Shown in pieces: positions 35,853-44,908 of a stretch of DNA of 64,000 bases. The notes beneath the pieces were generated by a model, which made no database searches, had not been told where the DNA came from, and worked only from the letters and a program-made list of their open reading frames with translations. Every line of letters begins with the position of its first letter. Positions within the stretch are counted from its first letter, which is position 1. The stretch is from NCBI RefSeq assembly GCF_003614185.1, contig NZ_KZ987724.1:321512-385511 (forward strand), given 5' to 3'. The DNA is from Paenibacillus aceti. Lineage in GTDB: Bacteria > Bacillota > Bacilli > Paenibacillales > Paenibacillaceae. Both the position numbers and the translations under genes were made by a program.

Positions 35853-36939
35853 GAATACGCAATACGCGAGTCTGATGAAGATGCTGGAACTGCTCGATCA
35901 ACAGATTATCGATGTCTTCAAGAATACATCGCTCACAGCAGAAGAACGATTTGGGAGCTCATGGAATTATCGAAGGGAATCATCGAAGTCTATCAAGCGA
36001 TGGATCAGAGCGTGAATGGATTGCTCGAACAATTCGAAGAGGAGCTGCCGTCGAACAATGACTATATTAATGCGGTGATGAATCCGCTGAAACCAATCTT
36101 CACCCCTTCGAATATTGGAGCGCTGACGACGAAGATATTAGGAGACTTGCAGCAGAATCGCGTATCGTTGTCCATTATGGAAGAGAAGATTAAGAGCCAG
36201 ATCAATCTTGTGTTCAAGCTATGTGAGGAAGATGCGACGATTATCGAATATCAGCAGAATCAATTTGCTCTTATCGCAGCGTGTGGAAGATGTGGTGATC
36301 GTAGATAGTATCATCAAAAATTCTCTGCGGATCTTCGTTGGACCTGAGGATACGGGTCGTACGGCTACAGCATTAACGTGGGCGGGCGTAGTATCGCGCC
36401 GTCAGAATACACTGTTGCTCGACCTCACTGGGGATTCAAAGTTACGGCAGTATGGCGTGGAGCCGATGGCACTGGATACATTCTTGGAGCAGCGGCTGGA
36501 GCAGCAATTGGTCTGTGTTGAAGGGAATCTGAATCAGACGTTGGAGCGTGTCGATGAGGTCGTCGCTGAATTGAAGACGCGATTGAATTATTATGCGCAT
36601 ATTCATGTAATTCTAGATGCAGGACAATCGGAGTTACTCAGTCATCTTGCACCTTCCGCACTGTCTGTTCATTTCATCACAGATGGCACGACACGGGGAA
36701 CGAAGTTATTGAAGCAGACCATCGAATCTTTCACGGAAGAGAATATTGCGAAGAAAGTGATTCTCATCGATCCGCCGATTGATCCGGTACGCATGATGTA
36801 CGACCTATCAATCGATCCGTTACTTGCGAAACTAATTATTATTCCGCATATCCCGCATATTCGCGCATGTGCATACAATCATACAAAGCCTTATGAGAAC
36901 AAAGAAGTCATGGCCGTATTCGAAGAAGTATTTCGGTAA
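35853..36939 (+). pseudogene. Frameshifted P-loop (ParA/MinD-like) gene, N-terminally truncated
   Basis: Three reading frames join into one protein: YASLMKMLELLDQQIIDVF, then SKGIIEVYQAMDQSVNGLLE, then VEDVVIVDSIIKNSLRIFVG. Frame changes fall near 35950 and 36280. The last part has a P-loop-like GPEDTGRTATAL, with Arg in place of the usual Lys, and LLLDLTGDSKLRQYG. The fold suggests a ParA/MinD-like ATPase. The start is lost at the junction with the preceding gene. Confidence 0.65.
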
Positions 36940-36981
36940 ATTAGCAATAGATCAAAACGTCTAAAAGGAGATGTGATAAAT

Positions 36982-38130
36982 ATGTTTAAGAAAACGTTGA
37001 TGGCAATTATTGTTGGTACCACCGTATTTACCTCTGTTGGTGTGGCGAGTGCAGCGACTTTGCCGCCTGTACAAAAGCCTTCTTTGGCTATTGATCTTAT
37101 CGTAGATGGTAAGAGGGTTACTCTACCAGATACAGAGCCGTATATCGACAATGCTGGTAACACAATGGTTCCTATTCGTTTCGTTAGTGAGAAGCTAGGG
37201 GCCGATGTTAAGTGGGATAATGAGAAACAGATCGTAACTATCATTCATAAGGGAAATACGATTGTTATGCCGGTTGGCTCGAAGAAGGTTACGGTGAACG
37301 GTAGTGAAATCATCCTCGATACGATGGCTATTAAAAAAGAAGGACGTGTAGTAGTTCCTCTTCGCTTTGTGAGTGAAACTCTCAATGCTGAAGTTAAGTG
37401 GGACGGTGCATGGAGTGCGGTGAATATCACTAGCCCAGATTATCAAAGTAAGATTGATAATGGCACTGTGACACTAGATCGCTGGGGCCGAGAGTTGCGT
37501 GCTAATCAAAACTCTGACGAATGGATTCTTATGAGTGATACTCCTGATAATGTGTATAAGATTGGAAAGTATAAGATCTATCATATGACAAGTACTTCGC
37601 CAGCTACAGAGTTTGGAGACAGATTTACAAAAGACGAGTTAGATCGAATTGTGAAGAATGTAAAAGAGTATTACAAGCTAGCTCTTAATGTTGATTATAG
37701 AACTTTTAACTATAGCATATATTTCAATAATCTATTTAAGTTGCTTGGACACAATGGTTACATTAACCCTGCAGGTTCTCAAAAATATACGAGTTTTGTA
37801 AAAGAAAATAAATTAATTGTTGAAGGGTATGCATTCCCAGACCCTACAACAATCTATGATTATTATGGTACCAGTTTCATCAGAACTAAATTTAAGTTCC
37901 GGGTATTAAATGCCACAGATCCCAGTCAGTTTAGCAGGGATAGCTTCGATCCTTCCGAAGTGTCAGAATCCCCCGAATGGGTGAAAGTGGGTCAGTGGTA
38001 TGAGACCTATTCTGACGTATCCCTATTTACAAATAGTCAAGATTACCGTGCTACACTTAAGACTGGTAATACAGAAAATATGTTTCGGAAAGGGTTTTAT
38101 GTGCATAAGGAGTTGACCATAATTGTATAA
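36982..38130 (+). CDS. Secreted copper-amine-oxidase N-terminal domain protein, copy B
   Basis: This 382-residue paralogue of copy A has the same signal peptide and N-domain (MVPIRFVSEKLGADVKWDNE) and the same segment ANQNSDEWILMSDTPDNVYKI (wording shortened). The C-terminal half diverges more. The AAAAGGAG ribosome site is intact here. It represents the state of copy A before the IS insertion. Confidence 0.85.
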   Translation: MFKKTLMAIIVGTTVFTSVGVASAATLPPVQKPSLAIDLIVDGKRVTLPDTEPYIDNAGNTMVPIRFVSEKLGADVKWDNEKQIVTIIHKGNTIVMPVGSKKVTVNGSEIILDTMAIKKEGRVVVPLRFVSETLNAEVKWDGAWSAVNITSPDYQSKIDNGTVTLDRWGRELRANQNSDEWILMSDTPDNVYKIGKYKIYHMTSTSPATEFGDRFTKDELDRIVKNVKEYYKLALNVDYRTFNYSIYFNNLFKLLGHNGYINPAGSQKYTSFVKENKLIVEGYAFPDPTTIYDYYGTSFIRTKFKFRVLNATDPSQFSRDSFDPSEVSESPEWVKVGQWYETYSDVSLFTNSQDYRATLKTGNTENMFRKGFYVHKELTIIV

Positions 38131-38240
38131 GAAAATAGTAAACGTATTGCTATGGAGTATCTACTAACTGTAGTCCAATGTCAGGTACGAAAGATGTAGT
38201 TAGATTTAGAGCAGATGCTTAAAGAAAAGAACCGATATTT
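38124..38240 (+). pseudogene. Deleted second copy of the secreted protein gene
   Basis: TTGTATAAGAAAATAGTAAACG repeats the beginning of the gene at 35172. About 35 bases later the text CAATGTCAGGTACGAAAGATG... to GCAGATGCTTAAAGAAAAG repeats 35460-35525. Roughly 240 bases between these two points in copy A are absent here, and similarity ends near 38231. Confidence 0.75.
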
Positions 38241-38260
38241 TTGACTGGGACGTGATAGAA

Positions 38261-38668
38261 ATGGAACAAATCAAAGCGATAAAAACCGAATTAGGTGAAA
38301 TCTATGGTAGAGACGCAATCTACCTTGATGATATTCAATTTAATTATCCAAAGAATGAGGTTACATTAATTGGAGAAATTAATGGACTATTATGTACGGA
38401 ATCAGATGATGATGAGTTTATAGGATATGAGCTGCTATTCAAGAAAGTTTATTATTTTAATATGATTGAGTTAGATGTAAGTTTAGAAATGTTTGATACC
38501 TCATACAATGAAAGTAGCAGCTTTGCGGAGATATCCAATACAAAAATACTTAAAGATATAAAGAAGGCAAGAGGTCTGGAGTTAAAGCAATATGTCATAT
38601 ATACATATGACGAGGTTTTCGTTATCGCATGTCAAGAATTTGAATTAAGTTTGGGATCGAAGAAATGA
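38261..38668 (+). CDS. Hypothetical acidic protein
   Basis: This 135-residue product is rich in Asp and Glu (TESDDDEFIGYELLF) and mixed strand/helix in character, like cytoplasmic immunity-type proteins. No family was recognised. The start is ATG at 38261, with GTG at 38252 as an alternative; the ribosome site is weak. Confidence 0.6.
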   Translation: MEQIKAIKTELGEIYGRDAIYLDDIQFNYPKNEVTLIGEINGLLCTESDDDEFIGYELLFKKVYYFNMIELDVSLEMFDTSYNESSSFAEISNTKILKDIKKARGLELKQYVIYTYDEVFVIACQEFELSLGSKK

Positions 38669-38757
38669 AGTCGAGAAAGTTGCATCTTAGCGATATTCTC
38701 GCTAAATATTAATCTGGACGACATGATAGGGTATTCTTGTTGTGGAGGTGCTAGATT

Positions 38758-38892
38758 ATGAGCAATATCCTGGGACAACTTTATTTTGGAGATATCAGAC
38801 CTGAAGAAGTATCTAACGCCGTAGAACATCTCAAAAAAGGACTTACTTCTCCCAGTTTCAAGTTGTATAATCATGGAAGAAGCTCACATAAC
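38758..38892 (+). pseudogene. Truncated DUF6809-like gene
   Basis: Behind a good GGAGGTG site the reading MSNILGQLYFGDIRPEEVSN resembles the start of DUF6809 proteins, which should be about 90-100 residues. After about 45 residues the frame runs into a terminator and then antisense to the next gene, so the natural C-terminus is lost. Confidence 0.45.
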
Positions 38893-38939
38893 AAAAAGCC
38901 TCAGTCTAAGATAAAGAGCGATCTCAGGCTGGGGCTTTT
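38893..38939. terminator. Hairpin terminator, usable from both sides
   Basis: AAAAAGCCTCAG pairs with CTCAGGCTGGGGCTTTT around a purine-rich loop. Confidence 0.7.
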
Positions 38940-38970
38940 CGCGAAGATAAGGATATCTTCATATCTTACT

Positions 38971-39267
38971 CTACTCATTTGTAGAAGGCACTTTAAAATA
39001 AGATCTAGATTGGCGTTTTCTAGTTTCTGGAGAAGGCAATTCAATGAGTTCAATAAATTCATTTCCGGTATAGAACACATAGATTTCTCGGGCAGGATCT
39101 GATGAATGGAATTTCCTGTAGGAGGACCACGCGTGTATGGGGTTGCCGTATTCGGCGATTAGAGACATTTCGTCAATAGTTCTCTTTTGATTATTTGATT
39201 GAGTAGCCAGAGCTTCCACTAGAACCCAACGGTTGGGACAGATCTCACGGATATTAGTCCATTTCAT
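38971..39267 (-). CDS. Hypothetical protein of a widespread Bacillales family
   Basis: This 98-residue product begins KWTNIREICPNRWVLVEALA, a start seen in many small Firmicute hypothetical proteins. A perfect GGAGGTG site on the minus strand (39274-39280) precedes the ATG by seven bases. That fixes this strand as coding and places the site inside the apparent start of the divergent plus-strand frame. Confidence 0.75.
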   Translation of the reverse strand: MKWTNIREICPNRWVLVEALATQSNNQKRTIDEMSLIAEYGNPIHAWSSYRKFHSSDPAREIYVFYTGNEFIELIELPSPETRKRQSRSYFKVPSTNE

Positions 39268-39269
39268 GT

Positions 39270-39751
39270 ATGCACACCTCCGGAAAAGAACTTATAAATT
39301 TATTGTACAACCCTGCTGAAAAACAAGCAATGATGATGAATTTCATGAAAGTAGGCGAAAGTGTGAACACTGATGTCATTATTGTCCACGGATCACCTGG
39401 GACTGGAAAGACAACATTATCCAGGAAAATGCATGATTATTTTAAATCACCTTATTTTGAATTTGGCTGGATTCCGGAATTTCGTTCTTTAACACCTTCC
39501 ATTGAGATTATACAAAGACAGGAAGAGCAGTTGACTTTCGAGAACCTAATCTTGGTAGCGAAGAACTATAATCGACATGGTTTTAAGAATCTTATAATTA
39601 CGGACCTTGACGATGTTCGAATGCGCTCATTCGAAGACGGAGCACACTTCCAAACGAGTATCGTGTATTGAATTCTACGGATGACGTTGAAGCTACATTC
39701 CAAGAGTTATTAAGGCTACTAGAGTGTCATGTTCCGTGGGTGAGCTTATGA
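39270..39751 (+). pseudogene. P-loop kinase-like gene, frameshifted
   Basis: The text VIIVHGSPGTGKTTLSRKM (Walker A) continues through FEFGWIPEFRSLTPSIEI and NLIITDLDDVRM to an early stop at 39671. One frame over, VLNSTDDVEATFQELLRLLE continues to a TGA that overlaps the ATG of the acetyltransferase gene. That ATGA coupling supports the second frame as the true 3' end. A middle segment after LDDVRM also seems missing compared with related kinases. The natural start is unclear. Confidence 0.6.
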
Positions 39752-40596
39752 ATACGACAGATATCCGCTACGAACGGTTCAATGAAAGGGATTTTACCAC
39801 TGTCAAAGAACTATTAAGCTATGATGTTGTTGCGGGGGAAGACCTTCTTCGGGTTCTTGCTCAAGCTCCGGAATTGTTCATTACCGCATATATGGAGGAT
39901 AAACTGGTTGGACTTGCCCAAGTGAACGAGCCTGTACCTCAGTCATACCTGAATGTGTATGTAGCTCCACAGTTTCGAAGGCAGGGCATCGGTTCTGCAA
40001 TTGTAGAGTATGCGGAAGGCGAATTAAGGGCGGGCGGAACCCAAAAAGTCAGAAGTTCCTTTCGCGCCGATCACCCATCCTCTTTAGCATTTGCGCGCAA
40101 GCTGGGTTATGGGGAATACTTTTCATCAGCTTTAATGCAGCGGAGTGGTGAGCTGTTCCCTGTAGAGGAGCTTCCAGTGAGGACGTATACGGATGAAGAT
40201 TATTTGGCTAGTCATCCTTTGTATGCTACGGCTTTTCATGAAATGAGGGTTCGTGTTGGATGTTTCCCAGACTCTGTGATTGCCCAGCCCAGCGAAAAAG
40301 AGCGAAAAGAATGGCAAAAGGATGCGGAAGATCGCTTTGTCTATGAAATAAACGGGGAAATCGTTGCCTATAGCCATCTCTCTGGGAATGAACTCAGCAG
40401 CATATCTGTCCGTACAGACCTTCAGGGACGCGGGATTGGCAGGAAAATGGTTATGCACTTATGCAACCTTATCTATCAGCGTGGTAATGAAACCGTTGAA
40501 CTGTCGTGTGTTGTTGGGAATGAAGCCAGAAAGCTATATGACAGTCTTGGCTTTGAAGAGAAGTATATCAGGGATTTTGTGCGGAAAACACTATAG
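39748..40596 (+). CDS. Two-domain GNAT acetyltransferase
   Basis: This 282-residue protein has two GNAT modules. The first has VAPQFRRQGIGSAIVEYAE near 80 and LAFARKLGYGEY. The second has VRTDLQGRGIGRKMVMHLC near 220 and ARKLYDSLGFEEKY. ATG at 39748 overlaps the stop of the upstream kinase remnant. The substrate is unknown. Confidence 0.85.
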   Translation: MNTTDIRYERFNERDFTTVKELLSYDVVAGEDLLRVLAQAPELFITAYMEDKLVGLAQVNEPVPQSYLNVYVAPQFRRQGIGSAIVEYAEGELRAGGTQKVRSSFRADHPSSLAFARKLGYGEYFSSALMQRSGELFPVEELPVRTYTDEDYLASHPLYATAFHEMRVRVGCFPDSVIAQPSEKERKEWQKDAEDRFVYEINGEIVAYSHLSGNELSSISVRTDLQGRGIGRKMVMHLCNLIYQRGNETVELSCVVGNEARKLYDSLGFEEKYIRDFVRKTL

Positions 40597-40696
40597 TGAT
40601 TCTGTGCCAAGTACGGACGCTGTAGCACTAAGAGAAACTGCTAGATCGAAAAAAGAGTACGGTCTTTAGTCAATTCAATAATCTGGAGGGGATAGT

Positions 40697-40906
40697 ATGT
40701 CATGGAAAGCGAAGCTAATAGCAATTATGATTGCGTTTTTGATCTGCTTTGCAGGCTATGGTTTGATCTTTAGATTCAAATCAGATTATTTGATTTATGC
40801 CATCTTATTCTCCATCATTCCAATACTAAGCATACTGGCATTCGATTCCGGGACAAAAGTGGAAGAGAAACGGTACAATGACAAGAATAATTATTGGAAT
40901 ACATAG
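40697..40906 (+). CDS. Small two-pass membrane protein
   Basis: This 69-residue product follows a strong GGAGGGG site. It has hydrophobic stretches at about 7-26 and 32-48 and a charged tail (KVEEKRYNDKNN). The family is not recognised. Confidence 0.6.
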   Translation: MSWKAKLIAIMIAFLICFAGYGLIFRFKSDYLIYAILFSIIPILSILAFDSGTKVEEKRYNDKNNYWNT

Positions 40907-40913
40907 CTAAATC

Positions 40914-40959
40914 AAAAAGGATATAGGTTTCCTTAGAGAAGAAAATTCTACATCCTTTA
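40914..40959. terminator. Bidirectional terminator
   Basis: AAAAAGGATATAG pairs with CTACATCCTTTA. It lies between the small membrane protein gene and the converging udk gene. Confidence 0.7.
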
Positions 40960-40968
40960 TTACTTCAT

Positions 40969-41604
40969 TTATTGACAGTTAAAATTCTCTCCACTGATCA
41001 AATACTTCTCAGTTAGTGTAGTAAGCAGTTGAATGCCAACTTCATTATGTCCACCCTCGGGGATGATGAGGTCAGCGTACTTTTTGGAAGGTTCGATGAA
41101 GGCTTCATGCATAGGTTTAACGGTTCTTAAGTATTGGTCATATACCGACCGAATGGAACGATCACGTTCTTCTATATCTCGGAGTACCCGTCGCAGTATG
41201 CGTACATCAGGATCTGTATCGACGAACACTTTAATGTCCAGCAAGGCTCGAAGATTTTCATCGTAGAGGACGTGGAGACCTTCAAGAATAATAATATTGT
41301 TCGGTTTCAACTCAAGCGATTGTGAAGTAGAACGTGCATGAACCGTGAAGTCATATACAGGGGCGTGGACGGTCTTGCCTTCCACTAAATTTTGAATATG
41401 TTCGACTAAGAGCTCATTGTCAAAAGCAAAAGGATGATCATAGTTAATCTTCTCCCGCTCGGCAAAGCTAAGATGGGAATGATCTTTATAATAGTTATCT
41501 TGAGATATAAAGGTGACTTTGTCTGAACCAAGCCGGTCAATGACGGAATGGGCGACGGTGGTTTTACCTGATCCGGTACCGCCGGAAATACCAATAATCA
41601 GCAT
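40969..41604 (-). CDS. udk: Uridine kinase
   Basis: This 211-residue protein is a full-length uridine/cytidine kinase. It has a P-loop GISGGTGSGKTT, the SQDNYYKDHSHL motif, NYDHPFAFD, IILEGLHVLYD and RRVLRDIEERDRS. It phosphorylates uridine and cytidine to UMP and CMP in nucleoside salvage. It is monocistronic, with a shared terminator downstream. Confidence 0.95.
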   Translation of the reverse strand: MLIIGISGGTGSGKTTVAHSVIDRLGSDKVTFISQDNYYKDHSHLSFAEREKINYDHPFAFDNELLVEHIQNLVEGKTVHAPVYDFTVHARSTSQSLELKPNNIIILEGLHVLYDENLRALLDIKVFVDTDPDVRILRRVLRDIEERDRSIRSVYDQYLRTVKPMHEAFIEPSKKYADLIIPEGGHNEVGIQLLTTLTEKYLISGENFNCQ

Positions 41605-41802
41605 ATTGATCCAAAATCCTTCCTAGTCTGATAGTGTATACAATTTTAATATTGTAGCATAGAGGTCGTCTTTTTTCACCATGAAACAATAGTATAGTTT
41701 AGCAATAATTAAGATTTCCCTTCATTTTTTGTCGGAATATGGGTAAGGTTTATGTAGGAACTATTCCGAGCGAGAGCCTGGATAACCAGAAAGGGAGTAT
41801 TT

Positions 41803-42237
41803 ATGATTACACTAAAAGAGATCGATCGAGACAATTTCTACGATATCATTGACCTGAGTGTGGCTAAGGAGCAAAAAGAGTTTGTAGCGTCGAATATGTA
41901 TTCGCTGGCGCAGGCTAAGGCATTTCCAGAGTGCATCTGCTTAGCTATTTATCATGATGAAATTCCAGTCGGATTTACGATGTATTGTATAGATGAAGAG
42001 GATCGCGAGTATTGGATTTACCGCTTAATGATAGATGCTAAATATCAGTCGATGGGATACGGAAAGGCTGCGATGGAACTGCTTATTAACAGGATTAAAG
42101 AAGACCCTGGGCATCGGATGATCTACATCAGCTTTGAACCGGAGAATATCGGGGCTAAACATTTATATGAACAATTGGGCTTTAAAGCAGACGGCCGGGT
42201 GATTGAAGGGGAAGTGGTGTATAAGCTGGAATATTAA
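41803..42237 (+). CDS. BltD/PaiA-like diamine N-acetyltransferase
   Basis: This 144-residue GNAT matches the spermine/spermidine acetyltransferase group: VASNMYSLAQAKAFPEC near 31, YRLMIDAKYQSMGYGKAAMELL with the acetyl-CoA loop, and SFEPENIGAKHLYEQLGF. The likely substrates are polyamines, by family resemblance. An AAAGGGAG site precedes the ATG. Confidence 0.85.
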   Translation: MITLKEIDRDNFYDIIDLSVAKEQKEFVASNMYSLAQAKAFPECICLAIYHDEIPVGFTMYCIDEEDREYWIYRLMIDAKYQSMGYGKAAMELLINRIKEDPGHRMIYISFEPENIGAKHLYEQLGFKADGRVIEGEVVYKLEY

Positions 42238-42260
42238 TTCAGAAACGGTTCTTGAACGGT

Positions 42261-42308
42261 AAAAAAGGACATAGAGCTTTCCCAGGGGGAGAAAACGCTA
42301 TATCCTTT
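42261..42308. terminator. Bidirectional terminator
   Basis: AAAAAAGGACATAGAGCTTTCCC pairs with GGGAGAAAACGCTATATCCTTT. It separates two converging genes. Confidence 0.85.
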
Positions 42309-42339
42309 GTCGATTCCACTTGTGATGGTTGGTCAACAG

Positions 42340-42765
42340 TTATTCATTTTCATGACTAAATTGCCACTCAATTCCGAATTTGTCCTGCAGGTTGCCGTAA
42401 CATTTGCTCCAGAACGTTTCTTGCAGCTCCATTTTAACCGTGCCGCCATCCTTCAGCTTGTTAAAACAGCTTGTGATGTGATCGAGGTCCTTGCTTACAT
42501 AAGCGAGGCCGATGTTATTTCCTTGAATAAATGGCGAACCCAGAAACATATCAGAGAACATGATATTGCTGTCATTGATGTTAAGTCGCGAGTGCATGAC
42601 TAAATTTTTGGCTTCTTCAGGAAGAGGGTATTCAGGATTAGGCGGGGTATCCCCGTATGTCATAATTTGCGGTTGCTCTGTTCCGAATACTTCTGCATAA
42701 TACGTTACAGCCTCACGACAGTTTCCATTAAAGTACAGATATACATCAACAGCCACTAACCTCAC
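42340..42765 (-). CDS. VOC family protein (PhnB-like)
   Basis: This 141-residue protein has the PhnB/glyoxalase-like pattern: VYLYFNGNCREAVTYYAEVFG near residue 7, the ISFSD-like segment SNIMFSDMFLG, and the terminal FGIEWQFS. The VOC fold binds a metal and small substrates; the activity cannot be given. Confidence 0.88.
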   Translation of the reverse strand: MRLVAVDVYLYFNGNCREAVTYYAEVFGTEQPQIMTYGDTPPNPEYPLPEEAKNLVMHSRLNINDSNIMFSDMFLGSPFIQGNNIGLAYVSKDLDHITSCFNKLKDGGTVKMELQETFWSKCYGNLQDKFGIEWQFSHENE

Positions 42766-42892
42766 TCCTCATCGTGGTTTTATCCGTTGCTTCAAAATTA
42801 TATCATGTAAATTTGAAGGATCAAAATGTGGTGAAATTTAGCCTGAAATACACTTATTTTTCGCAAAACTTAGCTTGAAGTCAGGAATAGAT

Positions 42893-43017
42893 GTGCATAT
42901 ACAACTATTTCCTTACTAAATCGTGGGATTGAAGGACAAATCATGCAAATAGTTGCACAACTGCAATTATATCTCCTGTTGAGGGCATAAAGAGGGCAAA
43001 TAGTTGCAGATATGCAC
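42893..43017. repeat. Inverted-repeat island with AAATAGTTGCA words
   Basis: GTGCATATACAACTATTT (42893) faces AAATAGTTGCAGATATGCAC (42998-43017) as inverted arms, with GCAAATAGTTGCA (42945) between them. The rest of 42766-43117 shows no gene. Related words occur at 55238-55376. Confidence 0.65.
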
Positions 43018-43117
43018 TTAAGGATTAGATTTAAATGTATAAGGTTACTAGATAGATATATTTTGGTGTGCTGAGAACTGCTTTTGGTCATACTTTGAAA
43101 CCGAAGGGGGAGGCAGA

Positions 43118-44866
43118 ATGGAGCAAGGTATAAGAAAGCCTTGGAAGTCATCAGTGCTTTTAATTGTATTGTTTATTTTCATGATTGCAGGATGCTCTCC
43201 TTCACAAGAGGCTCAACAGCTCGGGAGAGAGAAGGATCAGGAATTTGACCAAGGAAGTGGAATGGAATTTACCAGCCTGTCTGAACAAAAAATCACGGAT
43301 CTTGCCAAGCTCAGTAAGGTATGGGGTGTGGTGAAATATTATCATCCCAAGGTGGTATCTGGAGATGTAAATTGGGATTATGAGCTGTTTCGGGTGATGC
43401 CCTCTATTTTAGAAGAAGATTCGGATGCTAATTCAATTCTATATAGTTGGGTTCATTCATTAGGCAGCGAGTCTATTCCTGGAGAGCTTGAGCAGCAATT
43501 CCAATTTTCCGAAGAGTCCATACAGTTTAGGTCATCAACAGATTGGTGCAAGGATGCGGAATATCTCGGAACGGATTTGAGTCTCGAGTTATCGAAGCTT
43601 CTGGATTCCAATATTTCCGCACGAGATAATGCATATGTCAATTTTAAGTCTGATCCAATTTTACCGTCTATGGACAATGAAAATCCATACCCAAATATGA
43701 ATTTCAATGATACGGGCTACAGATTGTTAAGTTTATTCCGCTACTGGAATATTATCGAATATTATTATCCATATAAAGATGTGATCGGTGAGGATTGGGA
43801 TCAGGTGCTGCTGGAGTTTATCCCCAAGATGATCGAAGGATCGGATTATGATTCCTATTTCACGACCTTAGCAGAGCTGACTACTAGAATCCATGATTCC
43901 CATGCTTTTTTGATAGGCAAAAATAAAGAGACAATTACCGATGATTTAGGAACTTACCGGCTCCCTGTAAACTTTATCGAGATAGACAATCAGATCGTGA
44001 TCAGCAAAGTCATTAACCCGTGTGGACTTGAAGTCGGAGACATTGTATTAAAAATAGACGGCAAAAATATAGATGAGTTATTAGAAAGTAGAAGAACATA
44101 CATCTCGCAGTCTCGAGAAGACACGGCTAGCTTATTTTATTTAGATTTATTTCGAACTCAACAGAAGAATACGGATGTTACTGTAATCCGGCAGGGGAAG
44201 ACGATGGACATTAGTGCAGTAGGCAGTCAACAGGATATTCAGTTCCAGGTTGATACGAAATCACAAGCCATGGAGAACGATGAGATCTACTATATCAATG
44301 CGGGTCTCTTAAAAGATGGCGAGATTGATAAAATCATGAAGAAATGGTGGAACACCAAAGGATTGATTGTAGACCTTAGGAATTACCCCTCTAGCTCACT
44401 TACTTATGAATTAGCCCAATATCTGATTCCTTCTGAAAAGGAGTTTGCATTTGTGTCAGCTCCCAATCATGCCATACCGGGTGAATTTTATTATCTTGAG
44501 CCCCTTGTCTCAGGAGGATCCAAAGCCACCAATAATGAGGTCTACAAGGGGAAATTAGTGATTCTAATCAATGAACATACGATTAGCCAGGCAGAATTTG
44601 CGACGATGTCGCTCAGAAATACAGACAACTCCATCGTTCTTGGCAGACCGTCTGCCGGCACCGATGGTAATATGCGTGTCATTGTACTTCCAGGAAACAT
44701 AAAGACGGCCATAAGTGGAATCGGCATATTTCATCCGGACAAATCCCCAACGCAAAGAATAGGATTACAGCCGGATATTCGCCTTGATCCGACCCTTGAA
44801 GGAATCGTGGAAGGTAGAGACGAGTATATTGAGAGAGCTGTGGAATTGATTAAAGAGGGGGATTAA
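43118..44866 (+). CDS. S41 family peptidase, lipoprotein
   Basis: This 582-residue protein has a lipoprotein signal (LLIVLFIFMIAGC) and an N-terminal region of about 200 residues. A tail-specific-protease-like region follows, with a PDZ-like segment (NPCGLEVGDIVLKIDGKN near 305). The S41 core includes GLIVDLRNYPS and the nucleophile region HTISQAEFATM, followed by LGRPSAGTDG. It is anchored outside the membrane and probably processes peptides. Confidence 0.85.
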   Translation: MEQGIRKPWKSSVLLIVLFIFMIAGCSPSQEAQQLGREKDQEFDQGSGMEFTSLSEQKITDLAKLSKVWGVVKYYHPKVVSGDVNWDYELFRVMPSILEEDSDANSILYSWVHSLGSESIPGELEQQFQFSEESIQFRSSTDWCKDAEYLGTDLSLELSKLLDSNISARDNAYVNFKSDPILPSMDNENPYPNMNFNDTGYRLLSLFRYWNIIEYYYPYKDVIGEDWDQVLLEFIPKMIEGSDYDSYFTTLAELTTRIHDSHAFLIGKNKETITDDLGTYRLPVNFIEIDNQIVISKVINPCGLEVGDIVLKIDGKNIDELLESRRTYISQSREDTASLFYLDLFRTQQKNTDVTVIRQGKTMDISAVGSQQDIQFQVDTKSQAMENDEIYYINAGLLKDGEIDKIMKKWWNTKGLIVDLRNYPSSSLTYELAQYLIPSEKEFAFVSAPNHAIPGEFYYLEPLVSGGSKATNNEVYKGKLVILINEHTISQAEFATMSLRNTDNSIVLGRPSAGTDGNMRVIVLPGNIKTAISGIGIFHPDKSPTQRIGLQPDIRLDPTLEGIVEGRDEYIERAVELIKEGD

Positions 44867-44908
44867 GTTTACTAAGAAGAGTTACTAACAGAAGGGGAGG
44901 ATCGTTCG

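Noticed and set aside
38940-39102. C-terminal part of the plus-strand frame starting at 38758
   Set aside because: It continues through a terminator and antisense to the minus-strand gene at 38971-39267, which has a perfect ribosome site. Only the first part is treated as a gene remnant.
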